Source: SHVO01 sp050250575
Lineage (GTDB): Bacteria > Pseudomonadota > Alphaproteobacteria > Rhodospirillales > Rhodospirillaceae
DNA: 64,000 nt
Assembly: GCA_050250575.1 (NCBI GenBank)
Contig: JBFWOJ010000011.1
Location: 1 to 64,000 of the forward strand
Direction of reading: 5' to 3'
Positions 33,024 to 42,300 of this stretch are shown one piece after another. A program made the position numbers and the translations under genes. Positions within the stretch are counted from its first letter, which is position 1; the number at the start of each line of letters is the position of its first letter. Below the pieces are notes generated by a model. The model searched no databases. It saw only the letters and a program-made list of their open reading frames with translations, and had not been told where the DNA came from.

Positions 33024-34376
33024 ATGTTCGAAAAAATCCTCATCGCGAATCGCGGCGAGATCGCGCTGCGCATCCAGCGCGCTTGCCGCGAGATGGGCAT
33101 ACAAACGGTCGCGGTGCATTCGACCGCGGACGCCGAGGCGATGCATGTGCGCCTGGCCGATGAGTCGGTGTGCATCGGTCCGCCGCCGGCGCGCGAAAGC
33201 TATCTCAACAAGGCCGCGATCATCTCCGCGGCCACGATCACCGGGGCCGACGCGATTCATCCCGGTTATGGATTCCTGTCGGAGAACGCCGAGTTCGCCG
33301 AGATGGTCGCCGACCATCACCTGACCTTCATCGGCCCCTCGCCCGTGCATATCCGCACCATGGGCGACAAGGTGCTGGCGAAGAAGACCGCGAAGGAAAC
33401 CGGGATTCCCGTGGTTCCGGGGTCCGACGGCGCCGTCGCCTCGGAAGACGAGGCGGTGAAGATCGCAAACGACATCGGATATCCGGTGCTCCTGAAAGCC
33501 AGCGCCGGCGGCGGCGGCCGCGGCATGAAGGTGGCGCAGAACAAGGAACAGGTGCGCGAGGCGTTCCAGGTGGCCTCGGCCGAAGCGAAGGCGGCTTTCG
33601 GCAACGGCGAGCTTTATATGGAGAAGTACCTGGGCAGGCCGCGCCACATCGAGATCCAGGTGCTGGGGGACAAGCACGGCAACGTAGTGCATCTCGGCGA
33701 GCGCGATTGCTCGCTGCAGCGACGCCACCAGAAGATCTTCGAAGAAACCCCTTCCCCGGCCTTGAACGCCGGGCAGCGCGACGACATCGGCGCCGTCGTC
33801 GTCAAAGCGATGAAGAAGCTGGGTTACGACAACGCCGGCACGGTCGAGTTCCTGTACGAGGACGGCAAATTCTATTTCATCGAGATGAACACGCGCTTGC
33901 AGGTGGAGCATCCGGTGACGGAGATGGTCACCGGCCTCGACCTCGTGCGCGAGCAAATCCGCGTCGCCGCGGGTCTTGAACTGGGTTTCACGCAGAAGGA
34001 TGTGACGTTCGAAGGCTGTGCGATGGAGTGCCGTATCAACGCCGAGAACCCGGAGACCTTTGCGCCCTCGCCGGGCCGCATCCTCGGCTACCATGCGCCG
34101 GGCGGGCGGCGTGTGCGCGTCGACTCCGGATTGTTCTCCGGCTTCAAAATTCCACCGCATTACGATAGTCTGATCGCCAAGCTGATCGTGCAGGGTTCGA
34201 CACGCCAGGAGTGCTTGATGCGCATGCGGCGCGCCCTACATGAATATGTGATCGACGGTATCGAGACCACGATCCCGCTCCACATGGCGGTCTTGGGCGA
34301 GCCGGCGGTGATCGACGGAAACTACGATATCCGTTGGCTGGAAAGCTTTATCGAGCGGCTAAAGACGGAAAAGTGA
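33024..34376 (+). CDS. accC: Biotin carboxylase subunit of acetyl-CoA carboxylase
   Basis: The 450-residue ATP-grasp enzyme that carboxylates the biotin on AccB. It shows FEKILIANRGEIALRIQRAC, the ATP loop KASAGGGGRGMK, EKYLGRPRHIEIQVLGD, and MNTRLQVEHPVTEMVTG. Length and order of domains are normal. It follows accB directly, and a hairpin overlaps its stop codon. Confidence 0.97.
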   Translation: MFEKILIANRGEIALRIQRACREMGIQTVAVHSTADAEAMHVRLADESVCIGPPPARESYLNKAAIISAATITGADAIHPGYGFLSENAEFAEMVADHHLTFIGPSPVHIRTMGDKVLAKKTAKETGIPVVPGSDGAVASEDEAVKIANDIGYPVLLKASAGGGGRGMKVAQNKEQVREAFQVASAEAKAAFGNGELYMEKYLGRPRHIEIQVLGDKHGNVVHLGERDCSLQRRHQKIFEETPSPALNAGQRDDIGAVVVKAMKKLGYDNAGTVEFLYEDGKFYFIEMNTRLQVEHPVTEMVTGLDLVREQIRVAAGLELGFTQKDVTFEGCAMECRINAENPETFAPSPGRILGYHAPGGRRVRVDSGLFSGFKIPPHYDSLIAKLIVQGSTRQECLMRMRRALHEYVIDGIETTIPLHMAVLGEPAVIDGNYDIRWLESFIERLKTEK

Positions 34377-34392
34377 GGCGCCTTCGCGCCTC
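34375..34392 (+). terminator. Hairpin at the accC stop
   Basis: GAGGCGC (34375-34381) and GCGCCTC (34386-34392) with a CTTC loop. No U tract follows, so it may be a partial terminator or an mRNA-stabilising end before aat. Confidence 0.4.
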
Positions 34393-34409
34393 GGGGAGTG
34401 TGAGGCGCT

Positions 34410-35063
34410 TTGACGATCACCCCGGAACTTGTGCTCAAGGCCTATGCCTATGGGGTGTTCCCCATGGCAAAGTCGCGCAACGATGCCGATGTGTTCTGGG
34501 TGCAGCCGAAGCTGCGCGGCGTCATCCCCCTCGACCAGTTCCACGTCTCGCGTTCGCTGCGCAAGACTTTGCGGCGCGGCGCCTTTCGGGTAACCGTGAA
34601 CGCCGACTTTGCCGGCGTGCTGGCCGGCTGCGCCGAGGTCACCGAAGAGCGCGCCGATACCTGGATCAACGATCACATCATGGAGCTGTTCACGCAGCTG
34701 CATGAAGCGGGCCTCGCTCACTCGATCGAAGTGTGGAAGGACGACGAGCTCGCCGGCGGGCTTTACGGCCTCGCGATGGGCGCCGCATTCTTCGGGGAGA
34801 GCATGTTCAGCCGCGCGACCGACGCCTCGAAAGTGGCGATGGTGCATTTGGCCGCGATCCTCATCAAGGGCGGCTTCACCCTGCTCGACACCCAGTTCAT
34901 CACCGATCACCTGAAGACCTTCGGCGCCATCGAGATCCCGCAGAAGGAGTACCTCGCCCAGCTCGGCTCCGCGCTCGCGCGCAAGGGGGAGTTTGCCGGG
35001 CCTGTGTCTCAGCCGGACTTGGAAGCCTTGCTGCTTTCGCAGCGGAGCACCCACAGGTCGTAA
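34410..35063 (+). CDS. aat: Leucyl/phenylalanyl-tRNA--protein transferase
   Basis: Aat adds Leu or Phe to proteins with N-terminal Lys or Arg and so marks them for ClpS/ClpAP degradation. The 217-residue protein has AYAYGVFPMA, the usual FWVQPKLRGVIPL, and GLYGLAMGAAFFGESMFS. It starts at TTG 34410. Its 3' end overlaps the convergent DUF2155 gene by about 55 bases. Confidence 0.94.
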   Translation: MTITPELVLKAYAYGVFPMAKSRNDADVFWVQPKLRGVIPLDQFHVSRSLRKTLRRGAFRVTVNADFAGVLAGCAEVTEERADTWINDHIMELFTQLHEAGLAHSIEVWKDDELAGGLYGLAMGAAFFGESMFSRATDASKVAMVHLAAILIKGGFTLLDTQFITDHLKTFGAIEIPQKEYLAQLGSALARKGEFAGPVSQPDLEALLLSQRSTHRS

Positions 35064-35434
35064 ACGGGGTGATCGAGCGCCGAAAGCGCCGGGCTCGAGG
35101 CGAACATCCAGCCGCTGAAGACCTTGTGTTTCTCGCCCTTTTCCGGGAGATCGTAGATCTCGACGAACGCCGCGTTTTCGGGCGGCTCCTCCGGCGGACG
35201 CGTGAAGCACGACCGTGTGATGATTTCGAGCGTGCCGAACTGGATCGGCGCATCGATGCGCCCGGACATGGTGTTCACGCGGCCGGTAACCTTGTCGAGG
35301 TTGCCGTAGACGACCGTGTCCATCGGAATGTCGGTCGCGGCGGCGGGCACCGCCAGGAGCGCGGCGACCCCGAAGCTTGCTAAATATCTTCGAGCGTTCG
35401 GCATGGACACGTTATCCGGGAGCTTTTTGTTCAT
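35009..35434 (-). CDS. DUF2155 family exported protein
   Basis: A 141-residue protein with a signal peptide (cleavage near PAAATDIP) and the DUF2155 pattern: VVYGNLDKVTGRV, FGTLEIITRSCFTRPPEEPP and FSGWMFASSPALSALDHPVY followed by DLWVLRC. The role is unknown; the family is nearly confined to alphaproteobacteria and is usually found in this neighbourhood. The start overlaps the upstream MlaD stop (ATGA). Confidence 0.9.
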   Translation of the reverse strand: MNKKLPDNVSMPNARRYLASFGVAALLAVPAAATDIPMDTVVYGNLDKVTGRVNTMSGRIDAPIQFGTLEIITRSCFTRPPEEPPENAAFVEIYDLPEKGEKHKVFSGWMFASSPALSALDHPVYDLWVLRCESSKASKSG

Positions 35435-35925
35435 TCTGGGGCAGGCATCGTCGGCTGCGGCGCCGCCCCGCTTCCGCCGCTGTTGGTGGCGAGGAAGATG
35501 ATTTCGCCGACCAGGTCTTCCAACGATTGGAAGTCGCGGGTGCGGGTGATCGCCCCGCCGGCGGCAATGCGCTCGGCCGCCTGGCCCGGGACGAGATTGA
35601 TGTATTTGCCGCCCAGCAAGCCGTCAGAGACGATGGCCGCCGTGGTGTCCGCGGGAAGCTGGACCTCGGCCGCGATCGACATGGTCACCTTCGCTTCGAA
35701 GGTCTGCGGGTCGAGGCGCTGGCCGGTCACGGTGCCCACGTTGATGCCGCTGATGCGCACGTCGCTGCCGCGTTCGAGGCCGCCCACCTTCAGGAAGGTG
35801 GCCGTCACGTCGTAGCCGGTCACGGCGCGCAGGTCCGAGGCCGAGTAGGCAAAGACAAGAAACATGGCCGCGATCACGAGCACGACGGCGCCAAGAACGG
35901 TTTCGATGGGATTGCGGCGGGTCAT
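35431..35925 (-). CDS. MlaD-type lipid-binding protein, second copy
   Basis: A 164-residue MCE-domain protein with one N-terminal helix (about 8-27) and KVGGLERGSDVRISGINVGT. MlaD-like proteins bind phospholipid in the periplasm and work with an MlaFE ABC transporter to keep outer-membrane lipid asymmetry. No transporter genes are next to it. ATG 35925 is chosen; TTG 35931 overlaps the stop of the upstream paralogue. It follows a second MlaD-like gene in the same operon. Confidence 0.88.
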   Translation of the reverse strand: MTRRNPIETVLGAVVLVIAAMFLVFAYSASDLRAVTGYDVTATFLKVGGLERGSDVRISGINVGTVTGQRLDPQTFEAKVTMSIAAEVQLPADTTAAIVSDGLLGGKYINLVPGQAAERIAAGGAITRTRDFQSLEDLVGEIIFLATNSGGSGAAPQPTMPAPE

Positions 35926-35927
35926 GG

Positions 35928-36434
35928 TCAATTCGGGGCTGGAGAAGCGGCTTCGGTCGGCGGCGGTTCGGTATTGGCTTGCGCGGCTTTGGCGCGCTGA
36001 ACGATGAGGGCGACGAGATCCTCGAGGATAACGGCGTCCTGGGTGAAGGAAATGCGGCCGCCGTTCTTGAGATTGCGGTCCGAACCGCCGGGCCGCAGCT
36101 CGACATATTTAGCGCCGAAGAGACCGTCGGTCTCGATCACGGCGGCGGTGTCGTCCGGGAGGTCGACCGCGCTCGTGAACCGGAACCCGAGCACGGCGCG
36201 GCCGCGGGCATCCACATTCATCTGCGCGACGGTGCCGACATCGATGCCGGCCACGCGCACGGGCGTACCGATATGCACGCCATCGACCCGCTCGAAATCG
36301 GCAATGAGTCCGAACTGGCCCGCATCGGTCTCGTGCGCCGCACGGTTCGTCAGCGCGACAAGAAGAAGTCCCACCGCAAGCACGACAGCGGCGACGGCGC
36401 CGACGAGAGTCTCGCGCTGTTCAGCGGCGGCCAC
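35928..36434 (-). CDS. MlaD-type lipid-binding protein, first copy
   Basis: A 168-residue MCE-domain protein with one N-terminal helix (about 10-28), RVDGVHIGTPVRVAGIDVGT and DGLFGAKYVELRPGG. It is clearly related to the downstream copy but not a recent duplicate, as the two differ through most of their length. It starts at GTG 36434, just after the NDUFA12 stop, in one operon NDUFA12-MlaD-MlaD-DUF2155. Confidence 0.88.
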   Translation of the reverse strand: MAAAEQRETLVGAVAAVVLAVGLLLVALTNRAAHETDAGQFGLIADFERVDGVHIGTPVRVAGIDVGTVAQMNVDARGRAVLGFRFTSAVDLPDDTAAVIETDGLFGAKYVELRPGGSDRNLKNGGRISFTQDAVILEDLVALIVQRAKAAQANTEPPPTEAASPAPN

Positions 36435-36436
36435 GT

Positions 36437-36826
36437 CTAGCTTTCAGGCGTCCACGGCTGGTAGTCGCCGCCGGCCTTGGCGCGCTGACCGCCACGCAGG
36501 TCATGACCCGGCGGGTAATAGGCTTCGACGGTGCCGGTCAGGTTCGGCTGGTGCGGCTTCAGCCACGGACGCGCGGGAGTCTGGATCGGTGCGTCGGTGG
36601 TGTGATGGAGCCAGGCGTGCCACTCGGGCGGAACGCGCGAAGCTTCGGCTTCGCCGTTGTAGACCACCCAGCGTTCCTCGCGGTTCCCGAAACGCTTCCG
36701 CTTTTTGGACTTGTAATAGACGTTGCCGTAGGCGTCTTCGCCGACCTTCACGCCGTACAGCTTCGTATGCAGCCAGGTCCCAACACTCATCGTCCGCCAA
36801 CTCCGAATACCATCGCGCAGTGACAC
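36437..36826 (-). CDS. NDUFA12-family complex I accessory subunit
   Basis: A 129-residue homologue of the 17.2-kDa subunit of NADH:ubiquinone oxidoreductase, an accessory subunit shared by alphaproteobacteria and mitochondria. Family motifs are VGEDAYGNVYYKSK, RWVVYNGEAEASRVPPEWHA and WLHHTTDAP. It starts at GTG 36826; ATG 36790 would remove the N-terminal helix that relatives have. Confidence 0.93.
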   Translation of the reverse strand: MSLRDGIRSWRTMSVGTWLHTKLYGVKVGEDAYGNVYYKSKKRKRFGNREERWVVYNGEAEASRVPPEWHAWLHHTTDAPIQTPARPWLKPHQPNLTGTVEAYYPPGHDLRGGQRAKAGGDYQPWTPES

Positions 36827-37034
36827 CGCAGCGCATCTTGCGCGGGCGCACTATGGCGTTTTTCATTTCTCGCGACAACCATCGCGCGCTATTCGCTAAA
36901 TACTTGATTAATCTAGCGGATTAACCGTTCCGCGGGAAGCGTGCAAGTTATCAGTGAACGACAACCGGGAACACGGCTTTTCGGGGAGACGTTGATTTTC
37001 CGGGTTGGACTGGATCCAACAACGGAGGTCACCA

Positions 37035-37565
37035 ATGAAAATTCATGCTCTGCTTCTCGGCGCCATATCGGTCGCCGCCCTAGCTGCCTGCGCCAATAAC
37101 GATAGGTCGTCGCCCGAAATGGCACGCGCCGAGCCGCGGCCGGCGCCGATCACGTCCCCCACCGCGCGCGAACTCCCGCCGCGCGAAACCGCACGCGTGA
37201 CGCCGGCGCCCGCGACCACGCCGACCGTGCGGCCCGCGGTCACCGGACCGATGCCGGGCGAAATGAACCTCGCCGGCTTTATCGGGCGTGACGTGAAGAA
37301 CGCCAAAGGCGAAACCATCGGCGAGATCGACGAGGTGCTGCTCGACGGCTCCGGCCGGGTAGACGCAGTGATCGTGACGGTCGGCGGATTCATGGGCCTG
37401 GGCGGCCGCGACGTGGCGCTGAAGTGGAGCGACCTTCGTCTCAACAACGGCGGCCGCGATGTCGTCGTCGATATGACGGAAATGCAGCTCCAGCAGATGC
37501 CGGAGTATCGCGCCAATCCGTCGGGCACCGTGACCACACGCGGCGCGGCCCCAGACAGGAAATAG
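37035..37565 (+). CDS. PRC-barrel domain lipoprotein
   Basis: A 176-residue protein with a lipoprotein signal (SVAALAACAN; Cys likely lipidated), a Pro/Thr-rich linker, and a PRC-barrel at about residues 75-155 (FIGRDVKNAKGETIGEIDEV). PRC-barrel lipoproteins are common in alphaproteobacteria; their function is unknown. The ATG at 37035 follows a strong GGAGG site. It ends at a clear terminator. Confidence 0.85.
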   Translation: MKIHALLLGAISVAALAACANNDRSSPEMARAEPRPAPITSPTARELPPRETARVTPAPATTPTVRPAVTGPMPGEMNLAGFIGRDVKNAKGETIGEIDEVLLDGSGRVDAVIVTVGGFMGLGGRDVALKWSDLRLNNGGRDVVVDMTEMQLQQMPEYRANPSGTVTTRGAAPDRK

Positions 37566-37589
37566 ATTCAGCGAGCTCCAGATAGGGAG

Positions 37590-37619
37590 GCCGGCGCAAC
37601 GATGCGCCGGCCTTTTTTG
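37590..37619 (+). terminator. Intrinsic terminator
   Basis: GGCCGGCGCA (37590-37599) pairs perfectly with TGCGCCGGCC (37604-37613) around ACGA, followed by six T. Confidence 0.96.
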
Positions 37620-37673
37620 CCGCCCAGGACTTGCTACAGTAACCCGTCCGAAACCGATGTCCTGGAGGCGGCC

Positions 37674-38696
37674 ATGACAAATCTCGACCCCTCGCGCATC
37701 ATGCAAGTCGGCATGGGCTTTTGGAGTTCGAAGGCACTGCTGTCGGCGGTCGAACTCGGTGTGTTCACCGCTCTTTCCAACCGGTCCATGACGGCCGCCG
37801 AGCTCGCGGCGGCCCTGAAGTTGCACCCCCGGGCGATTCCCGACTTTCCCGATACGCTCGTCGCCCTCGGATTTCTCGAGCGGGCCGGTGACGGCCCGCC
37901 TGCGCGCTATTCCAACACGCCGGAGAGCGCCGCATTCTTGGATCGCAACCAGCCCAGCTTCATCGGCGGCTTCCTGGAAATGGCAAACGCGCGGCTCTAT
38001 CCGTTCTGGGGGGATTTGACCGAGGCCTTGAAGACCGGTCAGCCGCAGAACGAGACGAAGCATTCCGGAGAAGGCATGTTCGCCAAGCTCTATGAAGTGC
38101 CGGAACGGCTCGAACAATTCATGGACGCGATGGCCGGGATTTCTGCGGGAAATTTCAGGATGCTGGCCCGCACATTCGACTTCTCGAAATACCGTACCTT
38201 GTGCGACGTCGGTGGTGCGACGGGACAACTGTCATGCATGGTCGCGGAAGCACATCCGCACATGCGATGCACGAGCTTCGATCTGCCCAACGTCGTGCCG
38301 ATCGCAACCCGCAAGATCAATGCTTGGGGACTCAGTGATCGCGTGACGGCTGTTGGCGGCGACTTCTTCGCCGACGCGCTTCCCAGGGCCGACGTCGTCA
38401 CCATGGGTATGATCCTCCACGACTGGAATCTGGAAAAGAAAAAGATCCTGATCCGCAAGGCCTATGACGCTTTGCCGGAGGGCGGCGCCTTCATCGTCAT
38501 CGAGGCGCTGATCGACGATGCGCGACGCCAGAATGCTTTCGGCTTGTTGATGTCGCTCAACATGCTGGTCGAATTCGGCGACGCCTTCGACTACTCCGGC
38601 GCCGACTTCACGCAGTGGTGCCGCGACGCCGGCTTCCGCAAATTCGAGATCATTCCCCTGGCCGGGCCGTCCAGCGCAGCGGTGGCCTACAAGTAG
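37674..38696 (+). CDS. SAM-dependent O-methyltransferase of the acetylserotonin-type family
   Basis: A 340-residue protein. The N-terminal winged-helix dimerisation part (LGVFTALSNRSMTAAELAAA) is followed by a Rossmann methyltransferase domain with CDVGGATGQLSCM as SAM loop, GGDFFADALPRADVV, and the catalytic-type HDWNLEKKKILIRK. Such enzymes methylate hydroxyls of small aromatic or polyketide compounds; the substrate here is unknown. It starts at ATG 37674 after the preceding terminator. Confidence 0.85.
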   Translation: MTNLDPSRIMQVGMGFWSSKALLSAVELGVFTALSNRSMTAAELAAALKLHPRAIPDFPDTLVALGFLERAGDGPPARYSNTPESAAFLDRNQPSFIGGFLEMANARLYPFWGDLTEALKTGQPQNETKHSGEGMFAKLYEVPERLEQFMDAMAGISAGNFRMLARTFDFSKYRTLCDVGGATGQLSCMVAEAHPHMRCTSFDLPNVVPIATRKINAWGLSDRVTAVGGDFFADALPRADVVTMGMILHDWNLEKKKILIRKAYDALPEGGAFIVIEALIDDARRQNAFGLLMSLNMLVEFGDAFDYSGADFTQWCRDAGFRKFEIIPLAGPSSAAVAYK

Positions 38697-38705
38697 ACGC
38701 AGCCC

Positions 38706-39173
38706 CTACTTTCCGCCCCAGGGCATGATCGGCACCGTGGAGATCGCGTTCTTGGGAGAGCCTTCGATCACGCGATCGGAGTAGCTGAGATAGACGAGCG
38801 TGTTGTTCGGTTTGTCGAAGAAGCGCACCACGTGCAGCTCCTTGAAGAACAACGAGCGGTTCTCCTCGAAAACCTTCTCTTCGGTTTTCAGGTCGGCCGG
38901 AAAGGTGATCGGTCCGACTTGCCGGCATGCAATGGACGCGTCCGAGGTATCTTCCGCGAGTCCGAGCTTTCCCTTGATCCCGCCGGTGACCGCGCGGCTC
39001 AAATGGCAGACGACGCCTTGCACGTCCGGGTCCTTGAACGCCTCGACACAGATCTGGTCGTTCGCCGCGCCGAGGTAGCGGAAGGTCGTCGAGACGCAGC
39101 CGACCTCTTCGGCCCGCGGCGCCGAAGGCGCGATGGCGAGAAGGACGGCGAACATCAAAGCAAGGCGGATCAT
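38706..39173 (-). CDS. creA: CreA family protein
   Basis: A 155-residue exported protein with a signal peptide (cleavage near PRAEEVG) and the conserved CreA pattern: EVGCVSTTFRYLGANDQI-like start (with AANDQICVEAFKDPDVQG), CHLSRAV and IACRQVGPI. The role of CreA is unknown. The start is ATG 39173. It is convergent with the methyltransferase gene and divergent from nrdJ. Confidence 0.92.
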   Translation of the reverse strand: MIRLALMFAVLLAIAPSAPRAEEVGCVSTTFRYLGAANDQICVEAFKDPDVQGVVCHLSRAVTGGIKGKLGLAEDTSDASIACRQVGPITFPADLKTEEKVFEENRSLFFKELHVVRFFDKPNNTLVYLSYSDRVIEGSPKNAISTVPIMPWGGK

Positions 39174-39332
39174 CGGCGGTCTCCGAAAAGGTCTGTTCTC
39201 AATCATGTGTCGTGCCGAACGCGCCTGTTCAAGTGCTCCCCATGATCCACAGTCGCGCACGTAATCCACAGGGGCATATTCCTTGTAAGACCGATAGTTA
39301 GCGCCTAGTCTTGTGGCTGGAGACTGAGGCGG

Positions 39333-39346
39333 CCCTATATATTGGG
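39333..39346 (+). promoter_or_regulatory. NrdR-box-like palindrome over a possible -10 region of nrdJ
   Basis: CCCTATATATTGGG is a 14-bp palindrome-like site with the central A/T core seen in NrdR boxes, but its flanks are CCC/GGG instead of CAC/GTG. TTGTGG at 39311 could be a -35 with 19 bases to TATATA. The gene starts at 39383, so the position fits control of ribonucleotide reductase. Confidence 0.35.
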
Positions 39347-39382
39347 TCCGTCCTGAAAAGCCAGAAAAGTCAAGGTGTTAGC

Positions 39383-42300
39383 ATGCGGATCACACGCCGA
39401 TTCACCATCGAAGGCCAGTCGCCCTACCAGGGCATGGCCTTCCGCAGCCAAGCGAGCGAAATCCGCAATCCCGACGGTTCGGTGGTCTTCGCTCAGGACG
39501 GCCTGCAGGTGCCGGAATCCTGGAGTCAGGTCGCCGTGGACATCCTCGCCCAGAAGTATGTGCGCCGGGCCGGCGTGCCGGCGCGGCTGGTGCCGGTCGC
39601 CGAAGACGACGTTCCGGATTTCCTGTGGCGTAAGGTCGCGGCGACCGCCGAACTGGCTGAAATCCCCGAGAGCGAACGGTTCACCGGTGAGACCGATGCG
39701 CGCCAGGTGTTCGACCGTCTCGCCGGCACCTGGACCTATTGGGGCTGGAAGGCCGGTTATTTCGACAGCGACCGCGATGCGCGGGCCTACTTCGACGAGA
39801 TGCGCTTCATGCTGGCGACGCAGATGTGCGCGCCGAACTCGCCGCAGTGGTTCAACACCGGCCTGCACTGGGCTTACGGCATCGACGGTCCGTCGCAAGG
39901 TCATCACTACGTCGACCATCTCACCGGCAAGCTCGTCGCAGCGCAGAGCGCCTACGAACGCCCGCAACCGCACGCCTGTTTCATCCAGAGCATCTCCGAC
40001 GACCTCGTCAACGAGGGCGGGATCATGGACCTGTGGGTGCGCGAGGCGCGGTTGTTCAAATACGGCTCGGGCACCGGCAGCAATTTCTCGAACCTGCGCG
40101 CCGCCGGCGAGAGGCTTTCGGGCGGGGGCAAGTCCTCCGGTCTGATGAGCTGGCTGAAGATCGGGGACCGCGCCGCGGGCGCGATCAAGTCCGGCGGCAC
40201 GACCCGCCGCGCCGCGAAGATGGTGATCCTGAACGCCGACCATCCGGACATCGAAGAGTTCGTCGATTGGAAAGTGCGCGAAGAACAGAAGGTGGCCGCG
40301 CTTGTCGCGGGCTCGAAGCTGACCGCGAGGCATCTCAACCTGATCCTCAAGGCCTGCCGTTCATGGGATGGAATTGATTCCACCAAGCGCCTCGATCCGA
40401 AGGCCAACACGCAGCTCCGCAAGGAGATCAAGGCGGCGCGTGCGGCGATGATCCCGGAGGCGATGATCCAGCGTGCGCTGCAGCTCGCGGCGCAGGGCGC
40501 CTCGACGCTGGAGCTGCCGGTGTTCGACACCGACTGGGATTCGGAAGCCTACGCCACGGTGTCGGGCCAGAACTCCAACAACAGCGTGCGCGTCACCGAT
40601 GAGTTCCTCAAAGCCGTGGCCGAAGACGGCGACTGGGAGCTTATCAGCCGCGTCACGGGAAAGCCGGTGAAGACGCTGAAAGCCCGCGCGCTGTGGGAGA
40701 AGATCGCCGAGGCCGCCTGGCAGTGCGCCGATCCGGGCCTGCAGTACGACACGACGATCAACGACTGGCACACCTGCCCCGAGTCCGGGCGCATCAATGC
40801 GTCGAACCCGTGCTCGGAATACATGTTCCTCGACAACACCGCGTGCAACCTCGCCTCGCTCAATCTCATGAACTTCCGTAAGGCGGACGGGCGCTTCGAC
40901 GTCGACGGCTTCGAGCACGCGGTCCGGCTGTGGACCATCGCCCTCGAGATCTCGGTCGTGATGGCGCAGTTCCCGTCGAAGGAAATCGCGCGCCTCTCGT
41001 ATGAGTTCCGGACCCTGGGCCTCGGCTTCGCCAATCTCGGCGGGCTGTTGATGGCCAACGGCCTCGCCTACGACAGCGACGAGGGCCGCGCCCTCGCCGG
41101 CGCCATCAGCGCGCTGATGACCGGCGCCGCCTATGCGACTTCGGCGGAAATCGCCGAAGAGCACGGCCCCTTCCCGCAATACCACAAGAATGCGAAAGCC
41201 ATGCTGCGCGTGATCCGCAATCACCGCCGCGCGGCTTACGGCTTCCACGATGGCTATGAGGACCTCCACGTCCTGCCGGTGGCGCTGAACGCCGCCGACT
41301 GCCCCGACAGCGCCCTGGTCACCGCGGCGAAACACGCCTGGGACCGCGCGCTGGAACTGGGAACCGCTTCGGGTTTCCGCAACGCACAGGTCACCGTCAT
41401 CGCGCCGACGGGGACCATTGGGCTCGTCATGGATTGCGACACCACCGGCATCGAGCCGGACTTCGCCATGGTGAAGTTCAAGAAGCTGGCGGGCGGCGGC
41501 TATTTCAAGATCATCAACCGCATCGTCCCCCTGGCGCTGCGAACTCTCGGCTACAGCGACAAGGAGATCAGCGACATCTCCACCTACGCCCTGGGCCGCG
41601 GCAGCTTGAAGGGCGCACCGGCCATCAATCCTTCGTCGCTGGCCGATCGCGGCTTCGATGCCAAAGCCTTGGACGCGATCGAAGGCGCGCTCAAGGATGC
41701 CTTCGACATCAAGTTCGCGTTCAACAAATACACGCTCGGCGAGGAATTCTGCATCTCCAAGCTCGGCTTCGACTCCGAGCAACTCGACGATCCTGGTTTC
41801 AATATGCTCGAGGCGCTGGGCTTCACCAGGAACGCCATCGAGCAGGCCAATACCTATGTCTGCGGCGCGATGACATTGGAAGGTGCCCCGCACCTGAAGG
41901 CCGAGCACCTGCCGGTGTTCGATTGCGCGAGCCCCTGCGGGCGCATCGGCACCCGCGCGCTGTCGGCCGACAGCCATATCGGCATGATGGCGGCGGCGCA
42001 GCCCTTCATCTCGGGCGCGATCTCCAAGACCATCAACATGCCGAACAGCGCGACCATCGCCGATTGCCGCGACGCCTACATGAAGTCATGGAAGCTGGGC
42101 CTGAAGGCGAACGCGCTTTACCGCGACGGCTCCAAACTCTCGCAGCCGCTGGCCGCGCAAGTGTTGGGGGACGCGGAAGGGGAAGACGAGGAGGAGGAAG
42201 AAGACGCGATTGCGGCCGTGGCTCAAGCGCCGGGGGCGACGCGCGCCGAGATCGTCGCGGAGCGCATCATCGAGCGCGTGGTGGAACGCGAGCGCCAGCG

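Noticed and set aside
39174..39382. Cobalamin riboswitch ahead of the B12-dependent nrdJ
   Set aside because: The conserved GCCACTG core and flanking elements are not present.
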